From assembly GCA_913053665.1 (NCBI GenBank), contig CAJXGR010000008.1, positions 1 to 24,001 on the forward strand: DNA of 24,001 nucleotides. Reading direction: 5' to 3'. Made by a program: the position numbers and the translations under genes. This document shows positions 14,266 through 23,246 of this stretch, piece by piece. This DNA comes from an uncultured Spirochaetia bacterium (GTDB taxonomy: Bacteria > Spirochaetota > UBA6919). The notes beneath the pieces are model-generated. The model was not told the DNA's origin. It saw only the letters and a program-made list of their open reading frames with translations, and did no database searches. Within the stretch, counting starts at the first letter, position 1, and each line of letters opens with the position of its first letter.

Positions 14266-16341
14266 GTGGCTAGGCAATTTTCTCTTGCCAAGACAAGAAA
14301 TATCGGGATTATGGCCCATATTGATGCTGGCAAGACCACCACAACAGAGAGGATACTCTATTATACCGGTAAGACTCACAAAATTGGAGAAGTCCATGAT
14401 GGTGCAGCCGAAATGGACTGGATGGAGCAGGAAAAAGAGCGCGGGATTACTATTACAAGCGCCGCGACAACCTGTATCTGGAATAATCACCGTATTAATA
14501 TCATTGATACACCGGGTCACGTTGATTTTACCGTTGAGGTGGAACGATCACTAAGGGTTCTGGACAGTTCGGTAGCTGTTTTTGATGCCGTAAGTGGGGT
14601 AGAGCCTCAAAGTGAGACTGTCTGGAGGCAGGCAAATAACTATAATATCCCCAGATTGGTCTTCATTAATAAGATGGATCGGATTGGAGCTGATTTCTTC
14701 AAATCCATTGAGTCCATAAAGGACAGGTTGCAGGCAAAACCAGTGGCTATTCAATTGCCTATAGGAAGCGAAGACAAGTTCCAGGGGGTCGTTGATCTTG
14801 TTAAAATGAAAGGAATTATATGGGACTCTGAAGATCTGGGGGCTTCCTTTAGTGAAGTGGAGATTCCTGCTGATTTAAAGGCTCAGGCTGAAGAATATCA
14901 CCAACATCTGCTTGAGGCCATTGCTGAACTTGATGATGGGGTGATGGAAAAATACCTGGAAGGTCAGGAAATTAGTGAAGCTGAGGTCGTTGAGCTGATC
15001 CGAAAAGGAACAGTGAATGTTGAGTTCTTCCCTGTTTTGTGTGGGACAGCTTTTAAGAATAAGGGAGTCCAGACTCTCCTGGATGCAGTTGTTGATTATT
15101 TGCCGGCTCCAACAGATGTTCCTGCGATAAAAGGTGAGTTGCCTGACTCAAGCGAAGGGACCAGGAAGTCATCGGATGAAGAAGCCTTTTCTGCACTGGC
15201 TTTCAAGATTATGAGCGATCCTTATGTGGGTAAACTCACGTTTTTCAGGGTCTATTCGGGGGTTCTGAAATCAGGGTCTTATGTTTATAATTCGACGAAA
15301 GATAAAAAAGAGCGGATAGGACGGATCCTTCAGATGCATGCGAACCGTCGGGAAGAATTGGGAGAGGTTTGCGCTGGAGATATTGCTGCCGCAGTGGGCC
15401 TAAAGGCCACAACAACGGGAGACACCCTGTGTGATGCTGATCATCCCATTATATTGGAGTCTATGGTTTTTCCGGATCCTGTTATTTCAGTGGCTGTGGA
15501 GCCTAAAACCAGAGAGGATCAGGAAAAACTATCGTCTGCCCTTCAGCGATTATCGGATGAAGACCCCACATTTCGGGTGAGAACCGATGAAGAAACCGGT
15601 CAGACCATTATATCCGGTATGGGAGAGCTTCACCTTGAGATTATCGTAGATCGCATGTTTCGAGAGTTTAAGGTAGCGGCTAGCGTGGGTAAACCGCAGG
15701 TGGCCTATCGGGAAACCGTCCGTAAGAAAGAAAAAGTTGAAGGTAAATACATAAAACAATCGGGTGGACGAGGCCAATACGGCCACGTTTTGCTGATGAT
15801 TGAACCTCAAGAACCGGGTAAAGGATTTATATTTGAGAATAAAGTAGTGGGTGGACGAGTCCCCAAGGAATATATACCGGCTGTCGAAAAAGGAGTTGTG
15901 GAGGCCATGGAAACAGGAGTCATGGCTGGATATCCTATGGTGGACATGAAAGTAACCATTTACGACGGCTCTTACCATGATGTGGACTCCAATGAAATGG
16001 CTTTTAAAGTAGCCGGGTCTATGGCCTTGAAGGAGGGAGCCAGGAAGTGTGGTCCCGTACTCCTTGAGCCAGTTATGAGCCTCCAGGTGGTCACCCCTGA
16101 GAATTATATGGGGGATGTGATTGGTGATATTAGCTCACGGCGAGGAAAGGTCGTTGGAATTGAGGATAGAACTGGGGCGAAAGTGATAAATGGCCAGGTT
16201 CCCCTTTCGGAGATGTTTGGATACGCTACGGATCTCAGGTCTAAAACTCAAGGGAGAGCCAATTATACCATGCAATATTCTCACTATGAACAGGTTCCCA
16301 AGGGAATATCCGATGAAATTACCGCTAAATTGGGCGGCTAA
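14266..16341 (+). CDS. fusA: Elongation factor G
   Basis: A 691-residue translational GTPase that drives tRNA-mRNA translocation and, with RRF, ribosome recycling. It starts at a GTG with a strong AGGAGGGG site. GTP-binding motifs are AHIDAGKT (17-24), DTPGH (81-85) and NKMD (135-138). The switch I segment KERGITITSAATT and the domain IV loop SGGRGQYGHV are intact. Length and motifs match canonical EF-G I, which is notable because many spirochaetes use divergent spdEFG forms; I cannot settle the subfamily without a tree. It is followed by tuf after 67 bases. Confidence 0.98.
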   Translation: MARQFSLAKTRNIGIMAHIDAGKTTTTERILYYTGKTHKIGEVHDGAAEMDWMEQEKERGITITSAATTCIWNNHRINIIDTPGHVDFTVEVERSLRVLDSSVAVFDAVSGVEPQSETVWRQANNYNIPRLVFINKMDRIGADFFKSIESIKDRLQAKPVAIQLPIGSEDKFQGVVDLVKMKGIIWDSEDLGASFSEVEIPADLKAQAEEYHQHLLEAIAELDDGVMEKYLEGQEISEAEVVELIRKGTVNVEFFPVLCGTAFKNKGVQTLLDAVVDYLPAPTDVPAIKGELPDSSEGTRKSSDEEAFSALAFKIMSDPYVGKLTFFRVYSGVLKSGSYVYNSTKDKKERIGRILQMHANRREELGEVCAGDIAAAVGLKATTTGDTLCDADHPIILESMVFPDPVISVAVEPKTREDQEKLSSALQRLSDEDPTFRVRTDEETGQTIISGMGELHLEIIVDRMFREFKVAASVGKPQVAYRETVRKKEKVEGKYIKQSGGRGQYGHVLLMIEPQEPGKGFIFENKVVGGRVPKEYIPAVEKGVVEAMETGVMAGYPMVDMKVTIYDGSYHDVDSNEMAFKVAGSMALKEGARKCGPVLLEPVMSLQVVTPENYMGDVIGDISSRRGKVVGIEDRTGAKVINGQVPLSEMFGYATDLRSKTQGRANYTMQYSHYEQVPKGISDEITAKLGG

Positions 16342-16408
16342 ACAAGCAATAAATATTTATGAATCTTGATTAAGATTTTAGGGAATAGACTTTAGGAGGG
16401 TCTGAGCA

Positions 16409-17614
16409 ATGGCTAAAGAAAAGTTTGACAGGAGTAAGCCACACTTAAACGTAGGGACCATTGGTCACGTGGATCATGGGAAAACAACATTAACGGCAGC
16501 TATCACGCAAGTAAGTGCTATATTAGGATTAGCAGAAGCAAAGAAGTTTGATGAAATCGATAATGCCCCGGAAGAGCGAGAAAGGGGGATCACGATTGCT
16601 ACACAGCATGTTGAGTATTCAACAGCTACCCGTCACTATGCTCACGTGGACTGTCCTGGACACGCCGATTATGTCAAGAACATGATCACCGGAGCGGCTC
16701 AGATGGATGGAGCAATTTTAGTGGTGAGTGCCGCGGATGGTCCTATGCCTCAGACACGAGAACACATTCTTCTGGCTGGACAGGTGGGTGTGCCCCATAT
16801 TGTTGTCTTTCTTAACAAGGTCGATATGGTGGACGATCCTGATCTGATTGAGATTGTAGAAGAAGAAATCCGTGATCTCTTGAATCAATACAAGTTTGAC
16901 GGAGATAACACGCCAATCGTTAGAGGATCAGCTAAAGAAGCTCTGGAAGCGGCTATCGCAGGGAAACCAGCGGATGATCCGGCTTATGATCCTATCAAAG
17001 AACTTTTAGAGAAAGTAGATACTTATATACCTCAGCCTAAACGGGATATTGACAAACCATTCTTGATGCCTATTGAGGATGTTTTTACAATCACCGGTCG
17101 GGGAACGGTAGCCACAGGACGAATTGAGACGGGAGTGGTGAAAGTGGGTGAAGAAGTGGAGCTTGTAGGGATGAAGGAAACGCGAAAGACTACTGTGACA
17201 GGTGTTGAGATGTTTAGAAAGCTCCTTGATAGTGGTGAGGCGGGAGATAATGTGGGAGCATTACTTAGAGGGGTTGAAAGAAAAGATATTGATAGAGGAC
17301 AGGTCTTGGCTAAGCCAGGAAGTATCACGCCCCACACTAAGTTTAAGGCTCAAGTCTATATCCTGACGAAGGATGAGGGGGGACGACATACCCCATTCTT
17401 TAATGGCTACAGACCACAGCTTTACTTCAGAACAACAGATGTGACTGGAACAGTAAATCTGGAGAAAGGCACTGAAATGGTGATGCCTGGAGACAATGTG
17501 GCCATTGAGGTCAACTTAATCACTACTATTGCGATGGATAAAGGTTTGAAGTTTGCGATTCGTGAGGGTGGACGAACGGTTGGAGCTGGCACGGTCACGG
17601 ATATCATTGAATAA
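16409..17614 (+). CDS. tuf: Elongation factor Tu
   Basis: A 401-residue GTPase that delivers aminoacyl-tRNA to the ribosome. Motifs are GHVDHGKT (19-26), RGITI with the switch I threonine at 61, DCPGH (80-84) and NKVD (135-138). It is a few residues longer than the 393-396 typical of proteobacteria, from a short insert about residues 185-196 (GKPADDPAYD), as in several other phyla. An AGGAGG site precedes the ATG. No second copy is visible in the window. Confidence 0.98.
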   Translation: MAKEKFDRSKPHLNVGTIGHVDHGKTTLTAAITQVSAILGLAEAKKFDEIDNAPEERERGITIATQHVEYSTATRHYAHVDCPGHADYVKNMITGAAQMDGAILVVSAADGPMPQTREHILLAGQVGVPHIVVFLNKVDMVDDPDLIEIVEEEIRDLLNQYKFDGDNTPIVRGSAKEALEAAIAGKPADDPAYDPIKELLEKVDTYIPQPKRDIDKPFLMPIEDVFTITGRGTVATGRIETGVVKVGEEVELVGMKETRKTTVTGVEMFRKLLDSGEAGDNVGALLRGVERKDIDRGQVLAKPGSITPHTKFKAQVYILTKDEGGRHTPFFNGYRPQLYFRTTDVTGTVNLEKGTEMVMPGDNVAIEVNLITTIAMDKGLKFAIREGGRTVGAGTVTDIIE

Positions 17615-17640
17615 AAAGCATTTAAAAAGAAGAGGGTTTT

Positions 17641-17949
17641 ATGGCAGGGCAGAAGATTAGAGTTAGACTTCGTAGTTTTGACGGTGGGCTTGTGGATAGA
17701 TCGGCCAAATCGATTGTTCAGGCAGTAAAAAGGCAGGGTGCTATCATTAGTGGCCCCATCCCTCTTCCTACCAGGATTAACAAGTATACTGTTTTACGGT
17801 CGCCTCATGTGAACAAGGAATCGAGGGAACAGTTTGAAATGCGGACCCATAAGCGATTGATCGATATTCACAATCCCTCAAAGGATACGATTGACGCGTT
17901 AACTAAATTAGAGATCCCTGCAGGGGTCGATGTAGAGATCAGACAGTAA
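17641..17949 (+). CDS. rpsJ: 30S ribosomal protein S10
   Basis: 102 residues, full length. S10 is a 16S 3'-domain protein and, with NusB, part of transcription antitermination complexes. It contains the expected IRVRLRSFD start, the GPIPLPTR loop that reaches into the subunit, and HVNKESREQFEMRTHKRLID. It is the first gene of the S10 section and follows tuf after 26 bases, with an AGAGGG site upstream. The short gap without a terminator indicates that the str and S10 operons are joined. Confidence 0.97.
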   Translation: MAGQKIRVRLRSFDGGLVDRSAKSIVQAVKRQGAIISGPIPLPTRINKYTVLRSPHVNKESREQFEMRTHKRLIDIHNPSKDTIDALTKLEIPAGVDVEIRQ

Positions 17950-17959
17950 GGATGGAACA

Positions 17960-18592
17960 ATGAGTGTTGGATTGATTGCTAGAAAAATAGGGATGACACA
18001 AGTTTTTGATGAGGTAGGCAACGTGATTCCTGTGACTGTTGTAGAAGCTGGACCCTGCTATGTTTTGGCGGAAAAGACCATTAAAAAAGATGGCTATGAG
18101 TCGATTCTATTGGGATTTATGGATAAGTTTAAAAGGGTAAGAAGGCCTGAGAAAGGCTTTTACGATAAGATTAAAACCTTCCCCAAGAAAGTGACAGAGG
18201 AATTCCGCATAGAGGGGGAGTCAGGATACAAGGTGGGAGAGCAGGTTAAAGTAGATATATTCGCAAAAGGCGATTTGGTGGATGTGAGAGGGAAAACCAA
18301 AGGATGTGGCTTCCAGGGGGCTATCAAGCGTCACGGTTTTCATAGAGGCCCAATGAGTCATGGATCACGTTACCATAGACGGCCCGGATCCATGGGGGCC
18401 TGTGCTGATCCTTCTAAAGTGTTTAAAGGGAAGAAACTACCAGGTCAGATGGGGATGACGAATCGAACCATTCAGAATCTAAAGGTGATTGACGTGAGGG
18501 CTGAAGATAATCTTATACTGATTCAAGGGGCCATACCTGGTCCAAACGATAATATTATACAGATCAATAAAGCCATTAAGAAGAAAGGATAA
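17960..18592 (+). CDS. rplC: 50S ribosomal protein L3
   Basis: 210 residues. L3 initiates 50S assembly and its long loop approaches the peptidyl transferase centre. The N-terminus GLIARKIGMTQVFDE, the loop HGFHRGPMSHGSRYHRRPGS and GKKLPGQMG are all typical. The glutamine that PrmB methylates in proteobacteria has an equivalent in KKLPGQMG only by loose alignment. It begins 10 bases after rpsJ with an AAGGATGG site. Confidence 0.97.
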   Translation: MSVGLIARKIGMTQVFDEVGNVIPVTVVEAGPCYVLAEKTIKKDGYESILLGFMDKFKRVRRPEKGFYDKIKTFPKKVTEEFRIEGESGYKVGEQVKVDIFAKGDLVDVRGKTKGCGFQGAIKRHGFHRGPMSHGSRYHRRPGSMGACADPSKVFKGKKLPGQMGMTNRTIQNLKVIDVRAEDNLILIQGAIPGPNDNIIQINKAIKKKG

Positions 18593-18603
18593 ATAAAAAG
18601 ACC

Positions 18604-19293
18604 ATGAAACTAAAGGTGATAGATCCAAAAGGGGAAAAAGACAAGTCGGTTAACCTTCCTGACAAGTTATTCAATATTGAACCCAATGAAGGGGTGATCT
18701 ACAGAGCTATCCATAATGAGCTTGCGAACAAGCGTTTGGGTACAGCGTCTACAAAGGATCGTAGTCTGGTGAAAGGGAGTACTGCAAAGCCATGGCGTCA
18801 GAAGGGAACTGGTCGAGCCCGTGCTGGATCCGTGAAGTCACCCATATGGAGAGGGGGTGGAACAGTCTTTGGCCCTAAAATAAAGGATTATGGTTATAGT
18901 CTGCCAAAGAAGGTGAAACAACTTTCCATACGCTCTATCTTGAGTAAACGTCATAAGGAAGAACGTTTGCAGATTATAGACCCTGTCATTGCCAAAGAGG
19001 GTAAAACGAAAGAGGTTCAAGAACAGCTTTTTAGCATGAGTCTCATGAAAAATGAGTTTGGGGAGCTTAAAAACAATAAACTCCGTAAAAAGATGAGAAA
19101 TTATAATTTAACTATTATCACAGATGATGATCGTTCCCTATTAAGACGTAGTTGTCGCAATTTGCCCTGGGTCAAGTGCTTAAATTACAATAGATTAAAC
19201 TCCTACGATCTCTTTTATTCCCATGAGATCATGATTGAAGCAGGTGTCTTATCGAAATTAGAGGATTTATATCTTAAAAGGACTCAATCATGA
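18604..19293 (+). CDS. rplD: 50S ribosomal protein L4
   Basis: 229 residues. L4 lines the nascent peptide tunnel. The extended loop is conserved (KPWRQKGTGRARAGSVKSP and WRGGGTVFGPK), while the C-terminal globular part is quite divergent and Arg/Asn-rich, although NLPWVKCLNYNRLNSYDL aligns with the family pattern. The ribosome binding site is weak (AAAAAG). Its TGA overlaps the rplW ATG in an ATGA junction, so the two are translationally coupled. Confidence 0.96.
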   Translation: MKLKVIDPKGEKDKSVNLPDKLFNIEPNEGVIYRAIHNELANKRLGTASTKDRSLVKGSTAKPWRQKGTGRARAGSVKSPIWRGGGTVFGPKIKDYGYSLPKKVKQLSIRSILSKRHKEERLQIIDPVIAKEGKTKEVQEQLFSMSLMKNEFGELKNNKLRKKMRNYNLTIITDDDRSLLRRSCRNLPWVKCLNYNRLNSYDLFYSHEIMIEAGVLSKLEDLYLKRTQS

Positions 19294-19574
19294 ATGATCA
19301 CTCAATAATTATACGTCCATTACTAACCGAAAAAACCATTTCGGCTCGTACTATTGGCGGGAAGTATTACTTCCAGATTCATCCCAAGGCCAATAAAATC
19401 ATGGTGAGTCAAGCCCTTGAAAACCTTTTCAAGGTAAAAGTGTCTAAGTGTAATACATACAATATAAAAGGAAAGAAAAATAGAGGCCGCCAAGGAAAGA
19501 CCTATCGATCCAACTGGAAAAAGGCGATCGTTACCCTTAAAGAAGGTAATTTCGATTTCTATGAAGGGATATAA
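19290..19574 (+). CDS. rplW: 50S ribosomal protein L23
   Basis: 94 residues. L23 sits at the tunnel exit and is the docking site for trigger factor and SRP. Typical features are IIRPLLTEKT near the N-terminus, the basic loop KGKKNRGRQGKTYRSNWKKA, and VTLKEG near the end. The glutamate at the trigger-factor contact (about residues 15-18) is in the TEKT motif. It overlaps rplD by four bases. Confidence 0.96.
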   Translation: MNDHSIIIRPLLTEKTISARTIGGKYYFQIHPKANKIMVSQALENLFKVKVSKCNTYNIKGKKNRGRQGKTYRSNWKKAIVTLKEGNFDFYEGI

Positions 19575-19642
19575 GATTAATTCCCCAGGAATAAATACGG
19601 ATAAAAGTTAGTTAAAAGATATTAGGATAAAAGGTTATACAA

Positions 19643-20482
19643 TTGGGTATCAAGAAGTTCAAGCCGGTTACGCCGGGTCAGCGATTTAAAACAGTATCGG
19701 ATTTTAGTGAGATCACTGCTGAAAAGCCCCTTAAGAAGCTTACCAAAGGTCTATCCAAAAAAGCAGGACGTGGAGCAGGCGGACGGATCAGTGTTCGGCG
19801 ACGAGGCGGGGGACATAAAAGACGATATAGAGAAATTGACTTCAAGAGAAATAAAATCAATATAGAAGGAAAGGTCACTAGCATTGAGTATGACCCAAAC
19901 CGATCGGCCCGTATTGCATTAATCACTTATACGGATGGGGAAAAACGATATATCATTGCTCCTGATAAGCTGGAAGTTGGAATGATCATTATTGCCGGGC
20001 CCAGCGTTAAAGCGACTTTAGGCAATGCTTTGCCTCTTAAAAACATACCTCTTGGTACTTTAGTTCATAATATTGAAATGAGTCCCGGTCGAGGGGGACA
20101 GATGGCTCGCTCAGCCGGGGCTTATGCACAGCTTGTGGCTAAAGAAGGGAATTATTGCAATCTGAAGCTACCCTCTGGAGAAGTCAGAAAGATATTAAAT
20201 GTTTGTGTCGCCACTGTGGGACAAGTTGGAAATGTGGACAACGAGAACATATCCCTTGGGAAGGCAGGAAGAAGTCGGTGGCTGGGACGACGTCCCAAAG
20301 TGAGAGGGGTCGCTATGAACCCTGTGGATCACCCTCATGGTGGTGGTGAAGGGAAAACATCGGGTGGACGACACCCTGTTAGCCCAACAGGGGTTCCAAC
20401 CAAAGGATACAAGACAAGAAGTCCTAAAAAAGCCTCTAGCAAGTTCATCGTAAGTCGAAAAAATAAGAAGTCCAGGAGATAA
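19643..20482 (+). CDS. rplB: 50S ribosomal protein L2
   Basis: 279 residues, starting at a TTG: the conserved beginning GIKKFKPVTPGQRF follows directly, and AAAAGG lies upstream. L2 is needed for subunit joining and peptidyl transferase activity. The RNA-binding core (SVRRRGGGHKRRYREIDFKR) and the C-terminal NPVDHPHGGGEGKTSGGRHP are intact, with H230 aligning to the functionally important His229 of E. coli. It follows rplW after 68 bases and precedes rpsS by one base. Confidence 0.97.
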   Translation: MGIKKFKPVTPGQRFKTVSDFSEITAEKPLKKLTKGLSKKAGRGAGGRISVRRRGGGHKRRYREIDFKRNKINIEGKVTSIEYDPNRSARIALITYTDGEKRYIIAPDKLEVGMIIIAGPSVKATLGNALPLKNIPLGTLVHNIEMSPGRGGQMARSAGAYAQLVAKEGNYCNLKLPSGEVRKILNVCVATVGQVGNVDNENISLGKAGRSRWLGRRPKVRGVAMNPVDHPHGGGEGKTSGGRHPVSPTGVPTKGYKTRSPKKASSKFIVSRKNKKSRR

Positions 20483-20483
20483 G

Positions 20484-20762
20484 ATGTCTAGATCTCTTAA
20501 AAAAGGCCCATATATAGATAAGAAACTTTATAAGAAAGTATTAAAAATGATTAGTGAAGGGTCTAAAAGGCCTATTAAAACCTGGTCCAGGAGTTCAACG
20601 ATCATCCCCGACATGATTGGGTTAACTTTGAACGTCTATAATGGCAAGGTATTTATACCTGTATTTATATCAGAAGCCCTTGTGGGGCATAAACTGGGGG
20701 AGTTTTCTCCCACCAGAACCTTTCGGAGCCATTCGGGGACCAAGAAAGGAAAAGGGAAATAG
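20484..20762 (+). CDS. rpsS: 30S ribosomal protein S19
   Basis: 92 residues, full length. S19 sits in the head of the small subunit and contacts S13 and the A-site finger. Family motifs are MSRSLKKGPYID, IKTWSRSSTIIPDMIG and GHKLGEFSPTRTFRSHSG. An AGGAG site overlaps the end of rplB. Confidence 0.97.
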   Translation: MSRSLKKGPYIDKKLYKKVLKMISEGSKRPIKTWSRSSTIIPDMIGLTLNVYNGKVFIPVFISEALVGHKLGEFSPTRTFRSHSGTKKGKGK

Positions 20763-20779
20763 GATAATAGGAACTATTT

Positions 20780-21121
20780 ATGGAAGCTTTTTCGCTGTCT
20801 AAACATAACCGCATATCCACCAAGAAGTTACGCAGGGTGACCCAGGCAGTGAGTCATTTGGATTATCCTACAGCACGGGGAATCTTGTCCAACCTGCCTC
20901 AGAAGGGGGCTAGAATCATGGAGAAGACTCTCATGAGTGCGGGAGCTAATTTATTATTTAAAGAACCTTCTTCCAATGAAGAGGATTGGGTGATTAAAGA
21001 AATCATAGTGAATCAAGGGCCGGCATTTAAACGTGTTAGACCAAGGGCTCGCGGAAAGGCCGATCGAGTATCCAGGCCTACAACACATCTTAAGGTTATA
21101 GTTGCTGAGAAAGGAGAGTAA
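20780..21121 (+). CDS. rplV: 50S ribosomal protein L22
   Basis: 113 residues. L22 contributes the hairpin at the constriction of the exit tunnel. The extended hairpin is recognisable at VNQGPAFKRVRPRARGKADR, and the globular part includes SPKKLRRV-like TKKLRRVTQAV. It ends one base before the rpsC ATG, and its last codons (GAAAGGAGAG) provide the rpsC ribosome binding site. Confidence 0.96.
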   Translation: MEAFSLSKHNRISTKKLRRVTQAVSHLDYPTARGILSNLPQKGARIMEKTLMSAGANLLFKEPSSNEEDWVIKEIIVNQGPAFKRVRPRARGKADRVSRPTTHLKVIVAEKGE

Positions 21122-21122
21122 A

Positions 21123-21752
21123 ATGGGTCAGAAAGTAAATCCTATTGGATTTCGTCTTGGAGTGACCAGAACTTGGGACTCCAAGTGGTATGTCAAGTCT
21201 GAATATGCTGATTACTTGCACGAGGATTTGAAGATACGTAAATTCATCCTGAAGAAGCTAAAGAATGCAGAGGTTGGGAAAGTTGAAATCATCCGCTACC
21301 CAGCGGAACGAGTTACGGTCAATATCTTGACGGCTCGTCCTGGACTGGTCATTGGTAAAAAAGGAAGCGATATAGAAGTCCTGAAAAAAGAACTTCAGAA
21401 GATGACAGATAAAAAACTGCATCTTAACATTGTAGAACTAAGAAATACGGCCACCAATGCCACTCTGGTTGCGAACCAGATTGCCAAGCAGATTGAAGGT
21501 CGAGTGGCCCATAAACGGGCTATGAAACAAGCCATTCAGAATTCCCTGAAAGCTGGGGCGAAAGGGGTTAAGATTATTGTGTCGGGTCGTTTGGGTGGTG
21601 CTGAAATGGCGAGAACAGAGCATTATAAAGAAGGAAGAATCCCTCTGCACACTCTACGGGCGGAAGTGGACTATGGATTTGCCGAAAGTATGACTCAATT
21701 TGGCAAAATAGGTGTTAAGGTTTGGCTTTTTAAGGGTGAAATCTACAATTAA
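21123..21752 (+). CDS. rpsC: 30S ribosomal protein S3
   Basis: 209 residues from the ATG at 21123, which gives the conserved MGQKVNPIGFRLG; an in-frame start at 21102 lies inside rplV and is not used. S3 forms part of the mRNA entry channel and has helicase activity. The KH domain carries VIGKKGSD with its GxxG at 78-81, and the C-terminal domain has GRLGGAEMARTEHYKEGR. The strong GAAAGGAGAG site lies within the end of rplV. Confidence 0.97.
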   Translation: MGQKVNPIGFRLGVTRTWDSKWYVKSEYADYLHEDLKIRKFILKKLKNAEVGKVEIIRYPAERVTVNILTARPGLVIGKKGSDIEVLKKELQKMTDKKLHLNIVELRNTATNATLVANQIAKQIEGRVAHKRAMKQAIQNSLKAGAKGVKIIVSGRLGGAEMARTEHYKEGRIPLHTLRAEVDYGFAESMTQFGKIGVKVWLFKGEIYN

Positions 21753-21796
21753 GTGTTAAAAATAGAATAGAGTGGAATTAGGTTAGGAGAGCAATT

Positions 21797-22210
21797 ATGT
21801 TAATGCCCAAACGGACGAAATACCGGAAACAACAGCGTGGAAGGATGAAAGGAAAGGCCCAAAGAGGCAATACGGTGGACTTTGGTGAATATGGATTAAC
21901 TGCCATGGAGTGTGGGATGCTAACGAATCGGCAAATCGAAGCGGCTCGTGTGGCTATGACTCGTCACATGAAAAGAGAAGGTAAAGTATACCTACGCATT
22001 TTTCCAGACATCCCTTATACTAAAAAGCCTGCAGAAACACGTATGGGAAAAGGAAAAGGGAATCCTGAATATTGGGTTTGCAAGATCAAACCAGGGAAAA
22101 TCATGTTTGAAGTGGCCGGAATCAATGAAGAATTGGCCAAAGAATCTTTGCGTCTTGCTGCGTTTAAGCTTCCTATCAAGACGAAATTCGTTACGAGGCT
22201 TCCTATATGA
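21797..22210 (+). CDS. rplP: 50S ribosomal protein L16
   Basis: 137 residues, full length. L16 sits near the A-site and helps position tRNA. It starts MLMPKRTKYRKQQRG, with a clear AGGAG site; a second ATG two codons later is also possible. FPDIPYTKKPAETRMGKGKG and the C-terminal RLAAFKLPIKTKFV are typical. The arginine hydroxylated in E. coli L16 has no obvious partner enzyme here. Its stop overlaps the rpmC ATG (ATGA). Confidence 0.97.
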   Translation: MLMPKRTKYRKQQRGRMKGKAQRGNTVDFGEYGLTAMECGMLTNRQIEAARVAMTRHMKREGKVYLRIFPDIPYTKKPAETRMGKGKGNPEYWVCKIKPGKIMFEVAGINEELAKESLRLAAFKLPIKTKFVTRLPI

Positions 22211-22602
22211 AAAAGTCAGAACTCAACGAGAAAAGTATTGAAGAACTCATTAAACTAAAAGAAGAAAGAATTGAAGAACATAGAAATGCTCGATTCACAG
22301 AGGTTTTGGGAAGCCTGAACAATCCGGCCCGTGTCAAGTACGTACGTCGGGATATCGCCCAGATTAACACCCGGTTGCGGGAAGATGAACTGAATAAAAT
22401 GAATGAGATCGATACTCAAGTTTTTGAAGGTCTCATAAAAAAACTACTGAGTGAGACTAAAAAAAACCTCTTATTAAAATCCTATACGAAAGGAGAATCT
22501 GACAGCTATCAACTGAAAGAAAACTTGAATAAGAAGGATAGATCAGCTGTTAAGTATATTCTGAAATCAATGAGTTATATTGAGAGGAACAATTCAAGGT
22601 AA
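22207..22602 (+). CDS. rpmC: 50S ribosomal protein L29 with a long C-terminal extension
   Basis: 131 residues, against about 60-72 in most bacteria. L29 lies at the tunnel exit next to L23 and binds SRP and trigger factor. Residues 1-64 are an ordinary L29: two helices with LGSLNNPARVKYVRRDIAQI at about 34-53. Residues 65-131 are extra: lysine- and glutamate-rich, predicted mostly helical, with EGLIKKLLSETKKNLLLKSY at 74-93 and a basic tail. The extension is in frame, has no internal stop and runs to three bases before rpsQ, so it is part of the gene and not a read-through into a neighbour. It could also derive from a former small gene fused to rpmC. It overlaps rplP by four bases. Confidence 0.93.
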   Translation: MKKSELNEKSIEELIKLKEERIEEHRNARFTEVLGSLNNPARVKYVRRDIAQINTRLREDELNKMNEIDTQVFEGLIKKLLSETKKNLLLKSYTKGESDSYQLKENLNKKDRSAVKYILKSMSYIERNNSR

Positions 22603-22605
22603 TTT

Positions 22606-22854
22606 ATGGAAAAAAAGATAGTTAAAAAGATCTTGATGGGGATAGTCGTCAGTGATACAATGGATAAAACTATTGTTGTTAAAGTAGAACAGCTTAAACC
22701 TCATCCTAGATATAGAAAGTTTATAAGAAGAAGCCGAAGATTTAAGGCTCATGATGAGACCAACAGTGCGAAAGTGGGCGACAGAGTAAAAATTATTGAG
22801 TGTCGGCCTTTAAGTAAAGACAAGAACTTCAGATTGATAGCTGATAGTAAATAG
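22606..22854 (+). CDS. rpsQ: 30S ribosomal protein S17
   Basis: 82 residues, full length. S17 is a primary 16S-binding protein of the OB fold. Recognised by GIVVSDTMDKTIVVKVE, HPRYRKFIRRSRRFKAHDE and VGDRVKIIECRPLSKDKNF. It begins three bases after the extended rpmC; the AAGG at the end of rpmC serves as a ribosome binding site. Confidence 0.97.
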   Translation: MEKKIVKKILMGIVVSDTMDKTIVVKVEQLKPHPRYRKFIRRSRRFKAHDETNSAKVGDRVKIIECRPLSKDKNFRLIADSK

Positions 22855-22866
22855 GTAGGTGATCGA

Positions 22867-23235
22867 ATGATACAGGTAGAGACTATGCTGGATGTTGCGG
22901 ATAACAGCGGGGCAAAGAAGATCCAATGTATTAAAATACTGGGTGGATCAAAAAGACGTTATGCTTTTGTAGGAGATATTATTGTAGCAGCTGTAAAATC
23001 TGCATTGCCCAATATGGGCGTTAAAAAGAAGAATGTTGTGAAGGCCGTGATTGTCAGGACTAAAAAAGAGATTAGGCGTAAAGATGGTACCACCTTGCGT
23101 TTTGATACCAATTCTGCCGTCATACTTGATAATAATAACAATCCCAGGGGAACACGTATTTTTGGGCCGGTGGCACGAGAATTACGGGAAAGAGACTTTA
23201 TGAAAATCGTATCCTTAGCCCCAGAAGTAGTTTAG
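22867..23235 (+). CDS. rplN: 50S ribosomal protein L14
   Basis: 122 residues, full length. L14 forms an intersubunit bridge and is the binding site of the silencing factor RsfS. It starts with MIQVETMLDVADNSGAKKIQ and includes KRRYAFVGDIIVAAVK, KKKNVVKAVIVRTKK and GTRIFGPVARELRE. It begins 12 bases after rpsQ with a GGTAGGTG site. Confidence 0.97.
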   Translation: MIQVETMLDVADNSGAKKIQCIKILGGSKRRYAFVGDIIVAAVKSALPNMGVKKKNVVKAVIVRTKKEIRRKDGTTLRFDTNSAVILDNNNNPRGTRIFGPVARELRERDFMKIVSLAPEVV

Positions 23236-23246
23236 AAGGAATATTC

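Noticed and set aside
16342..16408. Short palindrome AATCTTGATTAAGATT between fusA and tuf
   Set aside because: A/T-only weak stem with no T-run; not convincing as a terminator or regulatory site.
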